DNA of 64,000 nucleotides from Ruminococcus flavefaciens MA2007 (GCF_000621845.1 NZ_JHXF01000010.1:124001-188000), one strand, 5' to 3'; positions 1-8,454 are shown, counted from the first letter of the stretch. Made by a program: numbers and translations. The notes: generated from the sequence alone by a model not told the origin.

Positions 1-1227
1 AAACGCTACTGGGACGTTCATTTCAACGCAGATGAAAAGCCAACTCTCGATGAATGGGTAAACAGGATATCAGATACATTCCACAACTCGGTTGAAGCAC
101 ATAAAATCGCAGATGTTGAAGTTGGCTCATTCCTTTCAAGCGGCGTAGATTCAAGCTATGTAGCGGCTATTGCAGATGTTGACAAGACCTTTACCGTTGG
201 CTTCGGTACTGACGAAAAGTATAATGAGATAGGCTGGGCTAAGAACTTCTCCAAGGCTATCGGCAAGGAAAATACCAGCAAGGTCATCACTCCCGAGGAA
301 TACTGGGATAACCTATCAATGATACAGTATCACATGGACGAACCGCTTGCAGATCCCTCTGCAATTGCTCTTTATTTCGTATGTAATATCGCTTCAGAAA
401 AGCTGAAAGTTGTTCTTTCGGGTGAGGGTGCAGACGAGATATTCGGCGGATATAATGTCTACAGCGATCCGAACGGAACCGTTTATGACAAGCTGCCGAG
501 AGCTGTAAAGCGCGGCATAGGTGCTGTAGCGTCAAAACTGCCTGCAAAGCGCGGTGTTAATTTCTTTGTCCGCAAGGGCAAGGACGTTGAGGAGCGCTTT
601 ATCGGCAATGCCTATATGTTCAAGCCCGAGGAGAGAAAGTCTCTTCTGAAAATAACTACAGACGCTCCTGATCCGACAGTTATTACGAAGCCATTTTATG
701 CTAATGTAAAGGATAAGGACGACGTTACAAAAATGCAGTATCTTGATCTGCATATGTGGATGGCCGGGGATATACTTCTTAAAGCTGATAAAATGAGTAT
801 GGCTAATTCACTGGAGCTTCGCGTTCCGTTCCTTGACAAAGAGGTAATGGCTTTAGCTGAGAAGATCCCTACAAAATACCGCGTTACTCACGATAAGGGC
901 ACTGACGAGACCAAGTATATCACCAAATATGCTATGCGTCTTGCCGCAAAGAAGGATACTCCCGAGCAGACTGCCAAAACTGCGGCAAAGAAGAAGCTTG
1001 GATTCCCTGTGCCTATAAGAGTATGGCTTAAAGAAGACAAGTACTACGAGCTTGTAAAGAGCTATTTTGAAAGCGACAGTTCTAAGGAGTTTTTCAATAC
1101 CGCTCCCCTGCTGAAGCTTCTTGACGACCACCGTGAGGGAAAGGCTGATAACAGCCGAAAGATATGGACTGTGTTTATATTCCTCATCTGGTACAAGGTC
1201 TATTTTGAAAATAACGGAAAATACTGA
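1..1227 (+). CDS. asnB: asparagine synthase, C-terminal synthetase part (5' partial)
   Basis: The frame is open from the first base, so the N-terminal glutaminase domain lies outside the window. What remains (408 residues) is the PP-loop ATP pyrophosphatase domain that adenylates aspartate and transfers ammonia to make asparagine. The signature FLSSGVDSSYVAA lies at residues 42-54. Further on are GEGADEIFGGY, and LRVPFLDKEVM near residues 275-285, typical of AsnB C-terminal halves. It ends 14 bases before the HD gene, whose ribosome site follows the stop, so the two are probably co-transcribed. Whether the missing N-terminus keeps the catalytic Cys1 cannot be seen; related amidotransferases of polysaccharide clusters share this domain. 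Confidence 0.9.
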   Translation, partial: KRYWDVHFNADEKPTLDEWVNRISDTFHNSVEAHKIADVEVGSFLSSGVDSSYVAAIADVDKTFTVGFGTDEKYNEIGWAKNFSKAIGKENTSKVITPEEYWDNLSMIQYHMDEPLADPSAIALYFVCNIASEKLKVVLSGEGADEIFGGYNVYSDPNGTVYDKLPRAVKRGIGAVASKLPAKRGVNFFVRKGKDVEERFIGNAYMFKPEERKSLLKITTDAPDPTVITKPFYANVKDKDDVTKMQYLDLHMWMAGDILLKADKMSMANSLELRVPFLDKEVMALAEKIPTKYRVTHDKGTDETKYITKYAMRLAAKKDTPEQTAKTAAKKKLGFPVPIRVWLKEDKYYELVKSYFESDSSKEFFNTAPLLKLLDDHREGKADNSRKIWTVFIFLIWYKVYFENNGKY

Positions 1228-1241
1228 TAAACGGAGATAAT

Positions 1242-1910
1242 ATGGCAAGTAAGGTTACCTATAAGTACATTAAACAGAACCCTGATATAATGGAATATAT
1301 CCGCAGAGCTGACAATGCGCTTGAAGCTCTCGGATATACCGAGCATTCATTTCCACACGTTGAGCGTGTGGCTCATACCTCAGCGCTTATACTTGAAACT
1401 CTCGGATACGACGAGAGGACAGTGGAGCTGGCTAAGATAGCCTCCATAATGCATGATATCGGCAATGTTATAAACCGTGTCGACCACGCACAGAGCGGAG
1501 CTGTAATGGCTTTCAGGCTTCTTGATAATCTCAGTATGCCTGCTGACGAGATATGTTCGATAATCTCGGCTATAGGCAATCACGATGAAGGCACAGGACA
1601 GCCGCTGGACGCTATTTCCGCGGCTATGATAATCGGTGATAAGACTGACGTGCGCAGAAGCCGTGTCCGCAATACAGACCTGCTCACATTCGATATCCAT
1701 GATCGAGTAAACTATGCTGTTGTACAGTCGGCTGTAAAATTCAACGATGACAAATCTTCAATAATCCTTGAGCTTCAGATAGATACTGAAATATCCTCTG
1801 TTCTTGAATATTTTGAGATATTTATGAAGCGTATGCTCCTTTGCAGGAGAGCTTCCGAGTTCCTCGGAGTTCAGTTTGAAATGATAATAAATGACAGTAA
1901 AATACTGTAA
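1242..1910 (+). CDS. HD-domain phosphohydrolase
   Basis: A 222-residue cytosolic protein of the HD metal-dependent phosphohydrolase superfamily. The metal-binding pattern is visible: FPHVERVAHTS near residue 37, then SIMHDIGN around residue 70 (the HD pair), then a further GNHDEG motif near residue 109 and IGDKTD near 132. No signal peptide or membrane segment is seen. The start ATG follows a GGAG site. The gene sits between asnB and pyrB, 22 bases before the pyrB start, suggesting a shared transcript. The substrate is unknown; the family includes nucleotidases and (p)ppGpp hydrolases, and nothing in the sequence decides between them. Confidence 0.8.
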   Translation: MASKVTYKYIKQNPDIMEYIRRADNALEALGYTEHSFPHVERVAHTSALILETLGYDERTVELAKIASIMHDIGNVINRVDHAQSGAVMAFRLLDNLSMPADEICSIISAIGNHDEGTGQPLDAISAAMIIGDKTDVRRSRVRNTDLLTFDIHDRVNYAVVQSAVKFNDDKSSIILELQIDTEISSVLEYFEIFMKRMLLCRRASEFLGVQFEMIINDSKIL

Positions 1911-1932
1911 AAATATAACGGAGGTACAAAAT

Positions 1933-3015
1933 ATGATTTCGGAATATCAGCATCTTATTGACCTGAACGATTATCCTGTTTCATGGTGGAAAAAGGTGGT
2001 AGAGCTTGGTGAAAAGATATATCAGTCCCCTGCCGATTTTGCCCATGAGTGTGACGGGAAGATAATGGCTACCCTTTTCTATGAGCCCTCCACACGTACA
2101 CAGATGTCATTCCAGACAGCTATGATACGTCTTGGCGGACAGATAATAGGTTTCGATAACCCTGCAAACTCGTCTGTTTCAAAGGGCGAGACCATAAAGG
2201 ATACTACTAAGATCGTCAGCAATTATGCAGATGTTCTCGTTATACGTCACCCTATTGCAGGAGCGGCTAAGGCGGCTTCTCTTACGGCTGACTGCTCTGT
2301 TATCAATGCAGGTGACGGCGGACACCTCCACCCGACACAGACACTCACAGACCTGCTCACTCTGAAGATAGAGAAAAAGACTCTCTCAGGACTTACAATA
2401 GGTATGTGCGGAGACCTTCTCAACGGCAGAACAGTTCATTCTCTCTGCAAGGCACTGAGTATGTTCCCAGACAATAAGTTTGTGTTCATTTCTACAAAAG
2501 AGCTTGGTATGCCTGCCTACATAAAGGATATTATCAAGGCAAACGGAAGCAAGTTCAAGGAAGTCAAGACTATTGAAGAAGCTATCGGCAGTCTTGATGT
2601 TCTCTACATGACAAGGATACAGCAGGAGCGCTTTGCAAGTGAGGAAGAGTACCTTGCTCAGAAGAATACCTATGTTCTTGACAGAAAGAAAATGCTCGGA
2701 GCAAAGAAAGACATGATAGTTATGCATCCCCTTCCGAGAGTTGATGAAATAACAGTTGACGTTGATGACGATGAGCGCGCAATGTATTTTAAGCAGGCTA
2801 AATACGGTATGTATGTGCGTATGGCGCTTATAATGACTATTCTGAAGGAAAAGAAGTCATCTGAGACTCTCAAGGGCAAGATATTCAGCGGAGTTCGCTG
2901 CTCGAATCCGAAATGTATCACAAATCATGAGGAGTATCTTCCAAAGAGCTTCCGTTCAAGCGGTGATGAAACCCTTCTTGAATGTGAGTACTGCGATGAA
3001 AGAAAGCTTATATAA
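1933..3015 (+). CDS. pyrB: aspartate carbamoyltransferase fused to PyrI-type zinc domain
   Basis: Catalyses carbamoyl phosphate plus aspartate to N-carbamoylaspartate, the first committed pyrimidine step. The catalytic part (about residues 1-316) shows the carbamoyl phosphate loop FYEPSTRTQMSFQTA, the HPIAGAA and HLHPTQTLTDL motifs and MHPLPRVDEI. The last 45 or so residues (VRCSNPKCITNHEEYLPKSF, then LLECEYC) match the four-cysteine zinc domain of PyrI, the regulatory chain, but the nucleotide-binding allosteric domain is absent. The start at 1933 is chosen because GGAGGT lies seven bases upstream; an upstream ATG at 1891 overlaps the HD gene and lacks a good ribosome site. A strong bidirectional terminator follows. 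pyrE lies 36 kb away. Confidence 0.95.
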   Translation: MISEYQHLIDLNDYPVSWWKKVVELGEKIYQSPADFAHECDGKIMATLFYEPSTRTQMSFQTAMIRLGGQIIGFDNPANSSVSKGETIKDTTKIVSNYADVLVIRHPIAGAAKAASLTADCSVINAGDGGHLHPTQTLTDLLTLKIEKKTLSGLTIGMCGDLLNGRTVHSLCKALSMFPDNKFVFISTKELGMPAYIKDIIKANGSKFKEVKTIEEAIGSLDVLYMTRIQQERFASEEEYLAQKNTYVLDRKKMLGAKKDMIVMHPLPRVDEITVDVDDDERAMYFKQAKYGMYVRMALIMTILKEKKSSETLKGKIFSGVRCSNPKCITNHEEYLPKSFRSSGDETLLECEYCDERKLI

Positions 3016-3020
3016 GTTTA

Positions 3021-3047
3021 AAAGCCACAGCTTTAAGCTGTGGCTTT
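3021..3047. terminator. bidirectional terminator between pyrB and rnfB
   Basis: A 13-base perfect inverted repeat (AAAGCCACAGCTT and its complement) flanked by A and T runs. It lies between the convergent ends of pyrB and rnfB and can serve both. Confidence 0.85.
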
Positions 3048-3052
3048 TGTGT

Positions 3053-3844
3053 TTATGGCTCACATCTGTGAATTACCTTTACAGGGCATGATTCAATGCA
3101 TATTCCGCAGTTCGAGCAGTTGCTGTGATCAATAGAAGCATGGAAGTTATTGACGATAATAGCTTCATTGGGGCACTTCTTTTCGCATATCTTACAGCCG
3201 ATACAGCCGTTCTTGCATACGAGCTTTGTGACCTTGCCGTTGTCTCCTGACGAGCACAAAACGTCAATGCACTTTGATACGGGCTTTATCTCTATAAGCT
3301 GGTTAGGACAGACTGCTGCGCATTGTCCGCAGGCTCCGCATAGAGCGGGTGTTACTTTAGCGATACCGTTGACGATTTTTATAGCGTCATGTTCGCATAC
3401 GGTCACGCAGTCTCCGAGACCGATACAGCCGTATTTGCACATACCGCTGCCGCCGTAAAAACGCTTTACAGCCTTACAGGACTGCACTCCATCAAATAGA
3501 AAAGCCTTTTCTGTAGCGTTACAGTCACCGCTGCAATGAACAACTGCTGTCATTGGAACAACTTCTGCTGCTTTTGTTCCGAGAATAGCTGCAATATTAT
3601 TTGCGGCTTCACTTCCTCCGGGGCGGCAAAGATTGGTTGCTGCGCCCTTATTTATTATTGCGGAAGCGTAGTCCGAGCAGCCTGCAAAGCCGCAGGCTCC
3701 GCAGTTTGCCTGTGGCAGAGCTTCGTTTATTTTCTCTATTCTTTCATCGACCTTTACATAGAATACCTTTGCAGCTATGGTAAGAAGAACTCCTGCGAGA
3801 ATACCGCAGCCGCCGAGTATAAGAGCAGGGATAAGATAAGTCAT
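3053..3844 (-). CDS. rnfB: Rnf complex ferredoxin-type subunit B
   Basis: Subunit of the membrane Rnf complex that oxidises reduced ferredoxin, passes electrons to NAD+, and pumps Na+ or H+. RnfB is the likely entry point for ferredoxin electrons. The 263-residue protein starts with one membrane helix, followed by the RnfB-specific cluster motif ANCGACGFAGCSDYA near residues 45-60, then a run of ferredoxin motifs (CGACGQCAAVCPNQ, CIGCKICEKKCPNE, CSNCGICIESCPVK). This is more clusters than the short proteobacterial RnfB has and is usual in Clostridia. The start at 3844 is supported by GAGGAGGT seven bases upstream, inside the end of rnfA; an upstream in-frame start is unlikely. It is the last gene of rnfCDGEAB. 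Confidence 0.95.
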   Translation of the reverse strand: MTYLIPALILGGCGILAGVLLTIAAKVFYVKVDERIEKINEALPQANCGACGFAGCSDYASAIINKGAATNLCRPGGSEAANNIAAILGTKAAEVVPMTAVVHCSGDCNATEKAFLFDGVQSCKAVKRFYGGSGMCKYGCIGLGDCVTVCEHDAIKIVNGIAKVTPALCGACGQCAAVCPNQLIEIKPVSKCIDVLCSSGDNGKVTKLVCKNGCIGCKICEKKCPNEAIIVNNFHASIDHSNCSNCGICIESCPVKVIHRCEP

Positions 3845-3857
3845 ATCGAATACCTCC

Positions 3858-4436
3858 TCACTTGATAAGTCCTGCAAAGCCCATAAAGCTTATTGAGACT
3901 ATAGAGGCAGCAATAAGAGTAGCAGGAACTCCCTTGAATGTCTCGGGAATATCTGCATATTCAAGCTTTTTGCGTACTCCCGAGAAAATGACAAGCACTA
4001 TCATGAAGCCGAGTCCGCCGAAGAGAGCATTGATAATGGACTGGAAAAAAGTGTAATTGTTGTCGATGTTGAGTACTGTAACGCCGAGAACAGCGCAGTT
4101 TGTAGTTATAAGCGGCAGATACACGCCAAGAGAGCTGTACAGTGACGGTACGCACTTTTTCAGGAAATTCTCCACCAGCTGAACGAAAAGAGCGATTACA
4201 AGGATAAATACCACAGTATCGAAGTATTCAAGTCCGTTGGGAACGAGTATGCCGTGATGTATCGGGTATGTAACTATAGTTGCGCATATCATTACGAAAG
4301 TAACTGCGACACCCATTCCTGCTGCGCTGTCAAGCTTCTTTGATACACCGAGGAACGGACAAATTCCCATGAATTTTGAAAGGACAAAGTTATCTGTCAG
4401 CATTGCTGAGAGCATAATTGCAAGTATTGTCTTCAA
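3858..4436 (-). CDS. rnfA: Rnf complex membrane subunit A
   Basis: A 192-residue integral membrane protein with about six helices, homologous to RnfE and to NqrE/NqrD. In Rnf/Nqr structures the two halves form a pseudo-symmetric pair around a buried iron-sulfur centre. Seen here are the N-terminal NFVLSKFMGICPFLGV and the second-half LITTNCAVLGV, the two cysteine-containing half-helices of the family. Length is normal. Its start overlaps the rnfE stop by four bases, so translation is probably coupled. Confidence 0.95.
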   Translation of the reverse strand: MKTILAIMLSAMLTDNFVLSKFMGICPFLGVSKKLDSAAGMGVAVTFVMICATIVTYPIHHGILVPNGLEYFDTVVFILVIALFVQLVENFLKKCVPSLYSSLGVYLPLITTNCAVLGVTVLNIDNNYTFFQSIINALFGGLGFMIVLVIFSGVRKKLEYADIPETFKGVPATLIAASIVSISFMGFAGLIK

Positions 4437-5107
4437 TGACAGTCACCTTCCTTTCCGCAGTTCTTAGCATTCGGACAGCCGCTGCAGCCGAGTTCCTGAG
4501 GCGGCTTTTTATTTTTGAGCTTATTTACAGCCGCAATTATCATACCAAGAGTGAAAAATCCGCCAGCAGGCATGATAAAGAACAGCATTGGATTTTCGCT
4601 GAGTACAGGTAATTTTATTCCCATCCACTGACCTGCGCCGATTATCTCACGTACAGAGCCCATGAGGAATAAAGCCAGAGTAAAGCCTGCGCCCATGCCT
4701 AAAGCGTCAAATGCAGAGGCTAAAATGCCGGTTTTGCTTGCGAACATCTCTGCTCTGCCGAAAATGATACAGTTTACGGTAATAAGCGTGAGATAAATAC
4801 CAAGGCTGTCATAAAGACTTGGCACGAAGCCTTCAAGAAGGAAGCCTATGAGAGTTACAAAGCTTGCGATAATAACGATAAACGCGGGGATTCGCACCTT
4901 GTCGGGAATAACCTTTCTGAGTGCGGAAATAACTATATTAGAACCAAGGAGAACGAATGTGGTCGCAAGTCCCATGCCTATTCCGTTCATAGCCTGTGTG
5001 GTAACGGCAAGAGTAGGACACATACCCAGAAGCATAACAAGGGTTGGGTTCTCCTTGATTATGCCTTTTGTAAGCTCTTTTACGAGGGGAGTTTTCTTAT
5101 CAGCCAC
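4433..5107 (-). CDS. rnfE: Rnf complex membrane subunit E with Cys-rich tail
   Basis: Integral membrane subunit paralogous to RnfA (224 residues). Family motifs NPTLVMLLGMCPTLAVT and LITVNCIIFGRAEMFAS carry the cysteines of the membrane iron-sulfur site. I place the start at GTG 5107, nine bases after AGGAGG, overlapping the rnfG stop by eight bases; the ATG at 5131 lies before the ribosome site. The C-terminus is unusual: after the last helix comes GCSGCPNAKNCGKEGDCH, with four cysteines and a terminal histidine. It could bind a metal or cluster, but this is not a known RnfE feature to me. Confidence 0.93.
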   Translation of the reverse strand: MADKKTPLVKELTKGIIKENPTLVMLLGMCPTLAVTTQAMNGIGMGLATTFVLLGSNIVISALRKVIPDKVRIPAFIVIIASFVTLIGFLLEGFVPSLYDSLGIYLTLITVNCIIFGRAEMFASKTGILASAFDALGMGAGFTLALFLMGSVREIIGAGQWMGIKLPVLSENPMLFFIMPAGGFFTLGMIIAAVNKLKNKKPPQELGCSGCPNAKNCGKEGDCH

Positions 5108-5627
5108 CGAGTATCGCCTCCTTGTTTTCATTGTATGCTTTAAGCGCAGTATCTACTGCGTGTTTCATTCCATTGGAAGAAAAAGTTGCGCCGCTTATAG
5201 CGTCAAAGCTGTCTGACGGCTGTGAAAGTCCATAGAATTGCTTTCTGAAATCAGCTTCATCACGAACCTTAGAGCCAAGACCTGGGGTTTCGCCAAGAGA
5301 AACGAACTCGATTCCTGAGATGATTCCCTGTGCGTCAAAGCCCACAAGTATGTTTATACCGTCCTTTGAGTAGCCGTCTGTGATAACTTGTATAACAGTT
5401 TTCTTATCAGGAGTTACAGCAATAGTCTGTATCTCATCATAGCCGCATTTTATGTTTACGACCTTACTTTCGGTCTTGCCGAAAAGAGCTTCAACACTGC
5501 TGCTGAACTTCTGAGACTTCTGCTCTGCTATGCTGTCTTTGGTAAGCTCATAAGCGAATACAAGAAGCAGAGAAGCTATCACGCATATTATAGTAAGTAC
5601 AACGGTAGGCTTTACCTTATCCTTCAT
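5100..5627 (-). CDS. rnfG: Rnf complex FMN-binding subunit G
   Basis: A 175-residue subunit with one N-terminal membrane helix and an extracytoplasmic FMN-binding domain. The flavinylation motif DAISGATFSS is visible near residues 144-153; the threonine of SGAT receives FMN by a phosphoester bond from an ApbE transferase, which is not encoded in this window. The ATG at 5627 follows AGGAGG, which lies inside the end of rnfD; the two genes overlap by 11 bases. Length and architecture are standard for clostridial RnfG. Confidence 0.94.
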   Translation of the reverse strand: MKDKVKPTVVLTIICVIASLLLVFAYELTKDSIAEQKSQKFSSSVEALFGKTESKVVNIKCGYDEIQTIAVTPDKKTVIQVITDGYSKDGINILVGFDAQGIISGIEFVSLGETPGLGSKVRDEADFRKQFYGLSQPSDSFDAISGATFSSNGMKHAVDTALKAYNENKEAILGG

Positions 5628-6558
5628 TCTTCTCAGCCTCCTTTGCACCAAGTACCTTAGTTCTTGTAAGCTGCTCGATATACGGAGTAAGAACGTTCAT
5701 AAGGAGTATTGAGAACGAAACGCCCTCGGGATAAGAGCCGAAACGTCTTATGATAAACGTTATGATACCGCAGCCGAGTCCGAATACTATCTTGCCCTTT
5801 GTTGTTATAGGAGTTGTTGCGTAGTCTGTAGCCATGAAAAATGCTCCGAGGAATACGCCTCCTGCGAGTATCTGATATACAGGATCAGAGCTGCTGATCC
5901 AGCTGAGAATGAACAGACTGCCGATGAATGAGAGTGGAGCTGCAAGGGAGATTATCTTTCTTGCTGCGAGATAAAGTCCGCCTATGAGAAGTGCAAGAGC
6001 GCAGGTCTCACCGAGACAGCCGCCTGTTTTTCCAAGAAACAGGTCGAGGTATGATACGGCATTGTCAGTTCCGGCGAGAGGGAGCGGTGTTGCGCTTGAT
6101 ATAGCGTCAAGGTCTGTGTGTGTGAATGGCTCTACCCATTTTGTCATTGCCGCAGGGAAACTTATCATAAGCACAATACGTGCGGTTATGGCAGGGTTTG
6201 CGAAGTTCTGTCCAAGTCCGCCGAAGAGCTGCTTAACAATGACTATTGCTACAAATGAGCCTATGACAGCCATCCAATACGGCAGAGTCGATGGCAGATT
6301 CATAGCAAGTATAAGACCTGTGACAACAGCTGAAAGGTCTCCGATAGTATTGCTGCGTTTCATCATTGTGCGGCATACGTATTCAAAAAATATGCAGCTT
6401 CCGATACAGACCGCAGTCAGCGGAATAACGCGTAAACCGAAGAAATATACCGCTGCTCCCCATGCAGGAAGAAGAGCGATTATAACATTCAGCATTATAT
6501 TTGTGGTTTTAGTGTAGTTCTCGTCATGTGGGGACGGAGATACAATAAGCTTATCCAT
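5617..6558 (-). CDS. rnfD: Rnf complex membrane subunit D
   Basis: A 313-residue NqrB/RnfD-family integral membrane protein with about nine or ten helices, which carries covalent FMN in studied homologues. The expected flavinylation site is present as DAISSATPLP near residue 155. The glycine before Ala in the usual SGAT is serine here, while the acceptor threonine is kept. Other family features are FGGLGQNFANPA and FMATDYATTPIT. Start ATG follows GGAGGCGG. Normal length; overlaps rnfG by 11 bases. Confidence 0.94.
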   Translation of the reverse strand: MDKLIVSPSPHDENYTKTTNIMLNVIIALLPAWGAAVYFFGLRVIPLTAVCIGSCIFFEYVCRTMMKRSNTIGDLSAVVTGLILAMNLPSTLPYWMAVIGSFVAIVIVKQLFGGLGQNFANPAITARIVLMISFPAAMTKWVEPFTHTDLDAISSATPLPLAGTDNAVSYLDLFLGKTGGCLGETCALALLIGGLYLAARKIISLAAPLSFIGSLFILSWISSSDPVYQILAGGVFLGAFFMATDYATTPITTKGKIVFGLGCGIITFIIRRFGSYPEGVSFSILLMNVLTPYIEQLTRTKVLGAKEAEKNEG

Positions 6559-6573
6559 TGGTCATCCGCCTCC

Positions 6574-7851
6574 TTACTTTCTTGGGATAAGTGCTTTTGC
6601 AAGCTGATTGGTCTCTGCAAGCTTTCTGTTTGCAGGACAGACATATGTACAGCTGCCGCAGTTCATGCAGAGCATGACTTTAAGCTGCTTGAGTTCTTCT
6701 ATATTACGTATTTTATAAGCTCTGTCGATATCTGCGGGCATAAGTCCGAGGGGACAAACTCTTACACATCGTCCGCAGCGTATACAGTTCGATGTTTTGC
6801 GCTCGTCATAATGATTGAAAGCAAGGAGTGCGTTTGATGTCTTTACTACAGGCATATTTATATCAGGAACGCTCATTCCCATCATAGGACCGCCTGCGAT
6901 GAGTTTTTTTATAGACGGGATATCGGCTTTGCAGAATTCAAGAAGTTCTTTGAAGGACGTACCGATAACAGTGCGGACATTTTTAGGCTCCCCTACTGCA
7001 TTTCCGTCAATTGTAAGGCGGCGTGTGACAAGGGGCATACCTGTCTGCATATAGCGATAGAGAAATGCAACGGTTGACACATTCATAACAATTACGCCTG
7101 CGTCGGCTGGCAGTGAGCCCTCGTTGACAATTCTTCCCGTTGAGTTATAGATGATTACCTTTTCAGCGCCCTGCGGATATGCAGAGGGCAGAGTTATGAT
7201 GTCTATAGTATCATCATTTTCAGCCATAGCCGTGAAATTCCTGATAGCTTCGGGCTTGTTTGCTTCGATAGCGAGCTTTGCTGACTTTATGCCCAGCTGA
7301 GACTTTACCATATTTATACCGTTGATAATATCCTGTGGATTTTCTATCATCTCTCGGTAATCGGCAGTTATGTAAGGCTCGCATTCAGCCGCATTAATTA
7401 TCAGTGTATCAATATCAGCTTTTGGATTCAGCTTTATATGTGTAGGGAATCCTGCGCCGCCAAGTCCGCAGGCGCCGCTCTGACGAACAGCTTTTACAAA
7501 ACTTTCCTTATCCGTAACAACAGGCGGCTTGACTTCATCTGATACAGTCTGAAGTCCGTCTGTTTCTATCTCTATCATTTTGCAGACTATTCCCATAGCG
7601 TTTCGATAATCGCTTATGGCAGTTACCTTTCCTGAAACGCCTGAGTGTACTGGAGCACTGAATGCAGCGTCGGTATCGCCTATCATCTGACCGACTGCAA
7701 CTGTGTCCCCTACCTTTACAAGAGGCTGACACGGAGCGCCCATAGTCATTGACATAGGTATAGTGACTTTGGAAGGAACAGGAAAATCTACAGTAGAGCT
7801 GTTTTCCGTATTTTTACGGTGTTTAAGCTTTATACCGTTAAGCTTTTTCAT
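6574..7851 (-). CDS. rnfC: Rnf complex NADH-side subunit C
   Basis: The peripheral subunit that exchanges electrons with NAD+. The 425-residue protein has the glycine-rich nucleotide/FMN site GACGLGGAGFPTHIKLNP near residues 125-142 and two C-terminal [4Fe-4S] motifs, CIRCGRCVRVCPLG and CMNCGSCTYVCPAN. ATG 7851 is chosen because AGGAG lies just upstream and the protein aligns with family N-termini there; an upstream extension would be unusual. It is the first gene of rnfCDGEAB, with a strong promoter about 95 bases upstream. Confidence 0.95.
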   Translation of the reverse strand: MKKLNGIKLKHRKNTENSSTVDFPVPSKVTIPMSMTMGAPCQPLVKVGDTVAVGQMIGDTDAAFSAPVHSGVSGKVTAISDYRNAMGIVCKMIEIETDGLQTVSDEVKPPVVTDKESFVKAVRQSGACGLGGAGFPTHIKLNPKADIDTLIINAAECEPYITADYREMIENPQDIINGINMVKSQLGIKSAKLAIEANKPEAIRNFTAMAENDDTIDIITLPSAYPQGAEKVIIYNSTGRIVNEGSLPADAGVIVMNVSTVAFLYRYMQTGMPLVTRRLTIDGNAVGEPKNVRTVIGTSFKELLEFCKADIPSIKKLIAGGPMMGMSVPDINMPVVKTSNALLAFNHYDERKTSNCIRCGRCVRVCPLGLMPADIDRAYKIRNIEELKQLKVMLCMNCGSCTYVCPANRKLAETNQLAKALIPRK

Positions 7852-7946
7852 ATATTTCTCCTTGATATAACGGCTTGATGTTAGCCATTTTGTTTTCGGT
7901 AATAATGTAGCATTGAAAGCAGGGCGAAATGAGCCCATACAATAAT

Positions 7947-7975
7947 ATTATATATGAAAACAGTATAATATTCAA
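7947..7975 (-). promoter_or_regulatory. rnf operon promoter
   Basis: On the minus strand, TTGAAT and TATAAT are separated by exactly 17 bases. The predicted start gives a leader of about 90 bases before rnfC, with a small GGGC/GCCC hairpin at its 5' end. Confidence 0.75.
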
Positions 7976-8028
7976 GAGTTTTTTACAAAAAAATTCATAT
8001 TCTATTAAAGAAAATAAAGGAAAAATTA

Positions 8029-8050
8029 AAAGGCACCCGAAAGTGCCTTT
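8029..8050 (-). terminator. second terminator after the tRNA operon
   Basis: Inverted repeat AAAGGCAC/GTGCCTTT with a six-base loop, followed on the minus strand by an AT-rich TAATTTTT. It is a backup behind the hairpin at 8066 and insulates the rnf operon. Confidence 0.65.
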
Positions 8051-8065
8051 AAAAACAAAAATAAA

Positions 8066-8089
8066 AAGCATCTGCTGTTGCAGATGCTT
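8066..8089 (-). terminator. tRNA operon terminator
   Basis: A ten-base perfect stem (AAGCATCTGC) with a four-base loop, followed on the minus strand by a T-rich run just after tRNA-Cys. Confidence 0.85.
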
Positions 8090-8093
8090 CGAG

Positions 8094-8164
8094 AGGCGCC
8101 ACCCAGATTTGAACTGGGGATCAGGGTGTTGCAGACCCACGCCTTACCACTTGGCTATAGCGCC
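8094..8164 (-). tRNA. tRNA-Cys (GCA)
   Basis: Cloverleaf on the minus strand with acceptor stem GGCGCTA/TGGCGCC, anticodon loop CTGCAAC giving GCA, T-loop TTCAAAT and discriminator U as expected for Cys. The 3' CCA is not encoded (CTC follows), so it must be added by the CCA enzyme; the other three tRNAs of the operon do encode it. Last gene of the operon. Confidence 0.95.
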
Positions 8165-8169
8165 GCAAT

Positions 8170-8245
8170 TGGAGCGGATTACGAGGCTCGAACTCGCTAC
8201 CTCCACCTTGGCAAGGTGGCGCTCTACCAGATGAGCTAAATCCGC
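8170..8245 (-). tRNA. tRNA-Gly (GCC)
   Basis: Acceptor stem GCGGATT/AATCCGC, anticodon loop TTGCCAA giving GCC, T-loop TTCGAGC, discriminator U, and an encoded CCA included in these coordinates. Confidence 0.97.
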
Positions 8246-8249
8246 ATAA

Positions 8250-8326
8250 TGGCGACCCCGAACAGATTCGAACTGTCGACCTCCTGCGTGACAGGCAGGC
8301 GTTCTAACCAACTGAACTACGAGGCC
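8250..8326 (-). tRNA. tRNA-Asp (GTC)
   Basis: Acceptor stem GGCCTCG/CGGGGTC, anticodon loop CTGTCAC giving GTC, T-loop TTCGAAT, discriminator G as expected for Asp, and an encoded CCA. Confidence 0.97.
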
Positions 8327-8333
8327 AAAGAAT

Positions 8334-8409
8334 TGGTGGGGACTACAGGGCTCGAACCTGTGACCCTCTGCTTGTAAGGCAGATGCTCTCCCAGCTGAGC
8401 TAAACCCCC
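8334..8409 (-). tRNA. tRNA-Val (TAC)
   Basis: Acceptor stem GGGGGTT/AGTCCCC, anticodon loop CTTACAA giving TAC, T-loop TTCGAGC, discriminator A and encoded CCA. First gene of the Val-Asp-Gly-Cys operon. Confidence 0.97.
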
Positions 8410-8454
8410 ACTTTTTCTTCCGTTCATCGGTTAATCAGTTCCGACGACTTTAAT

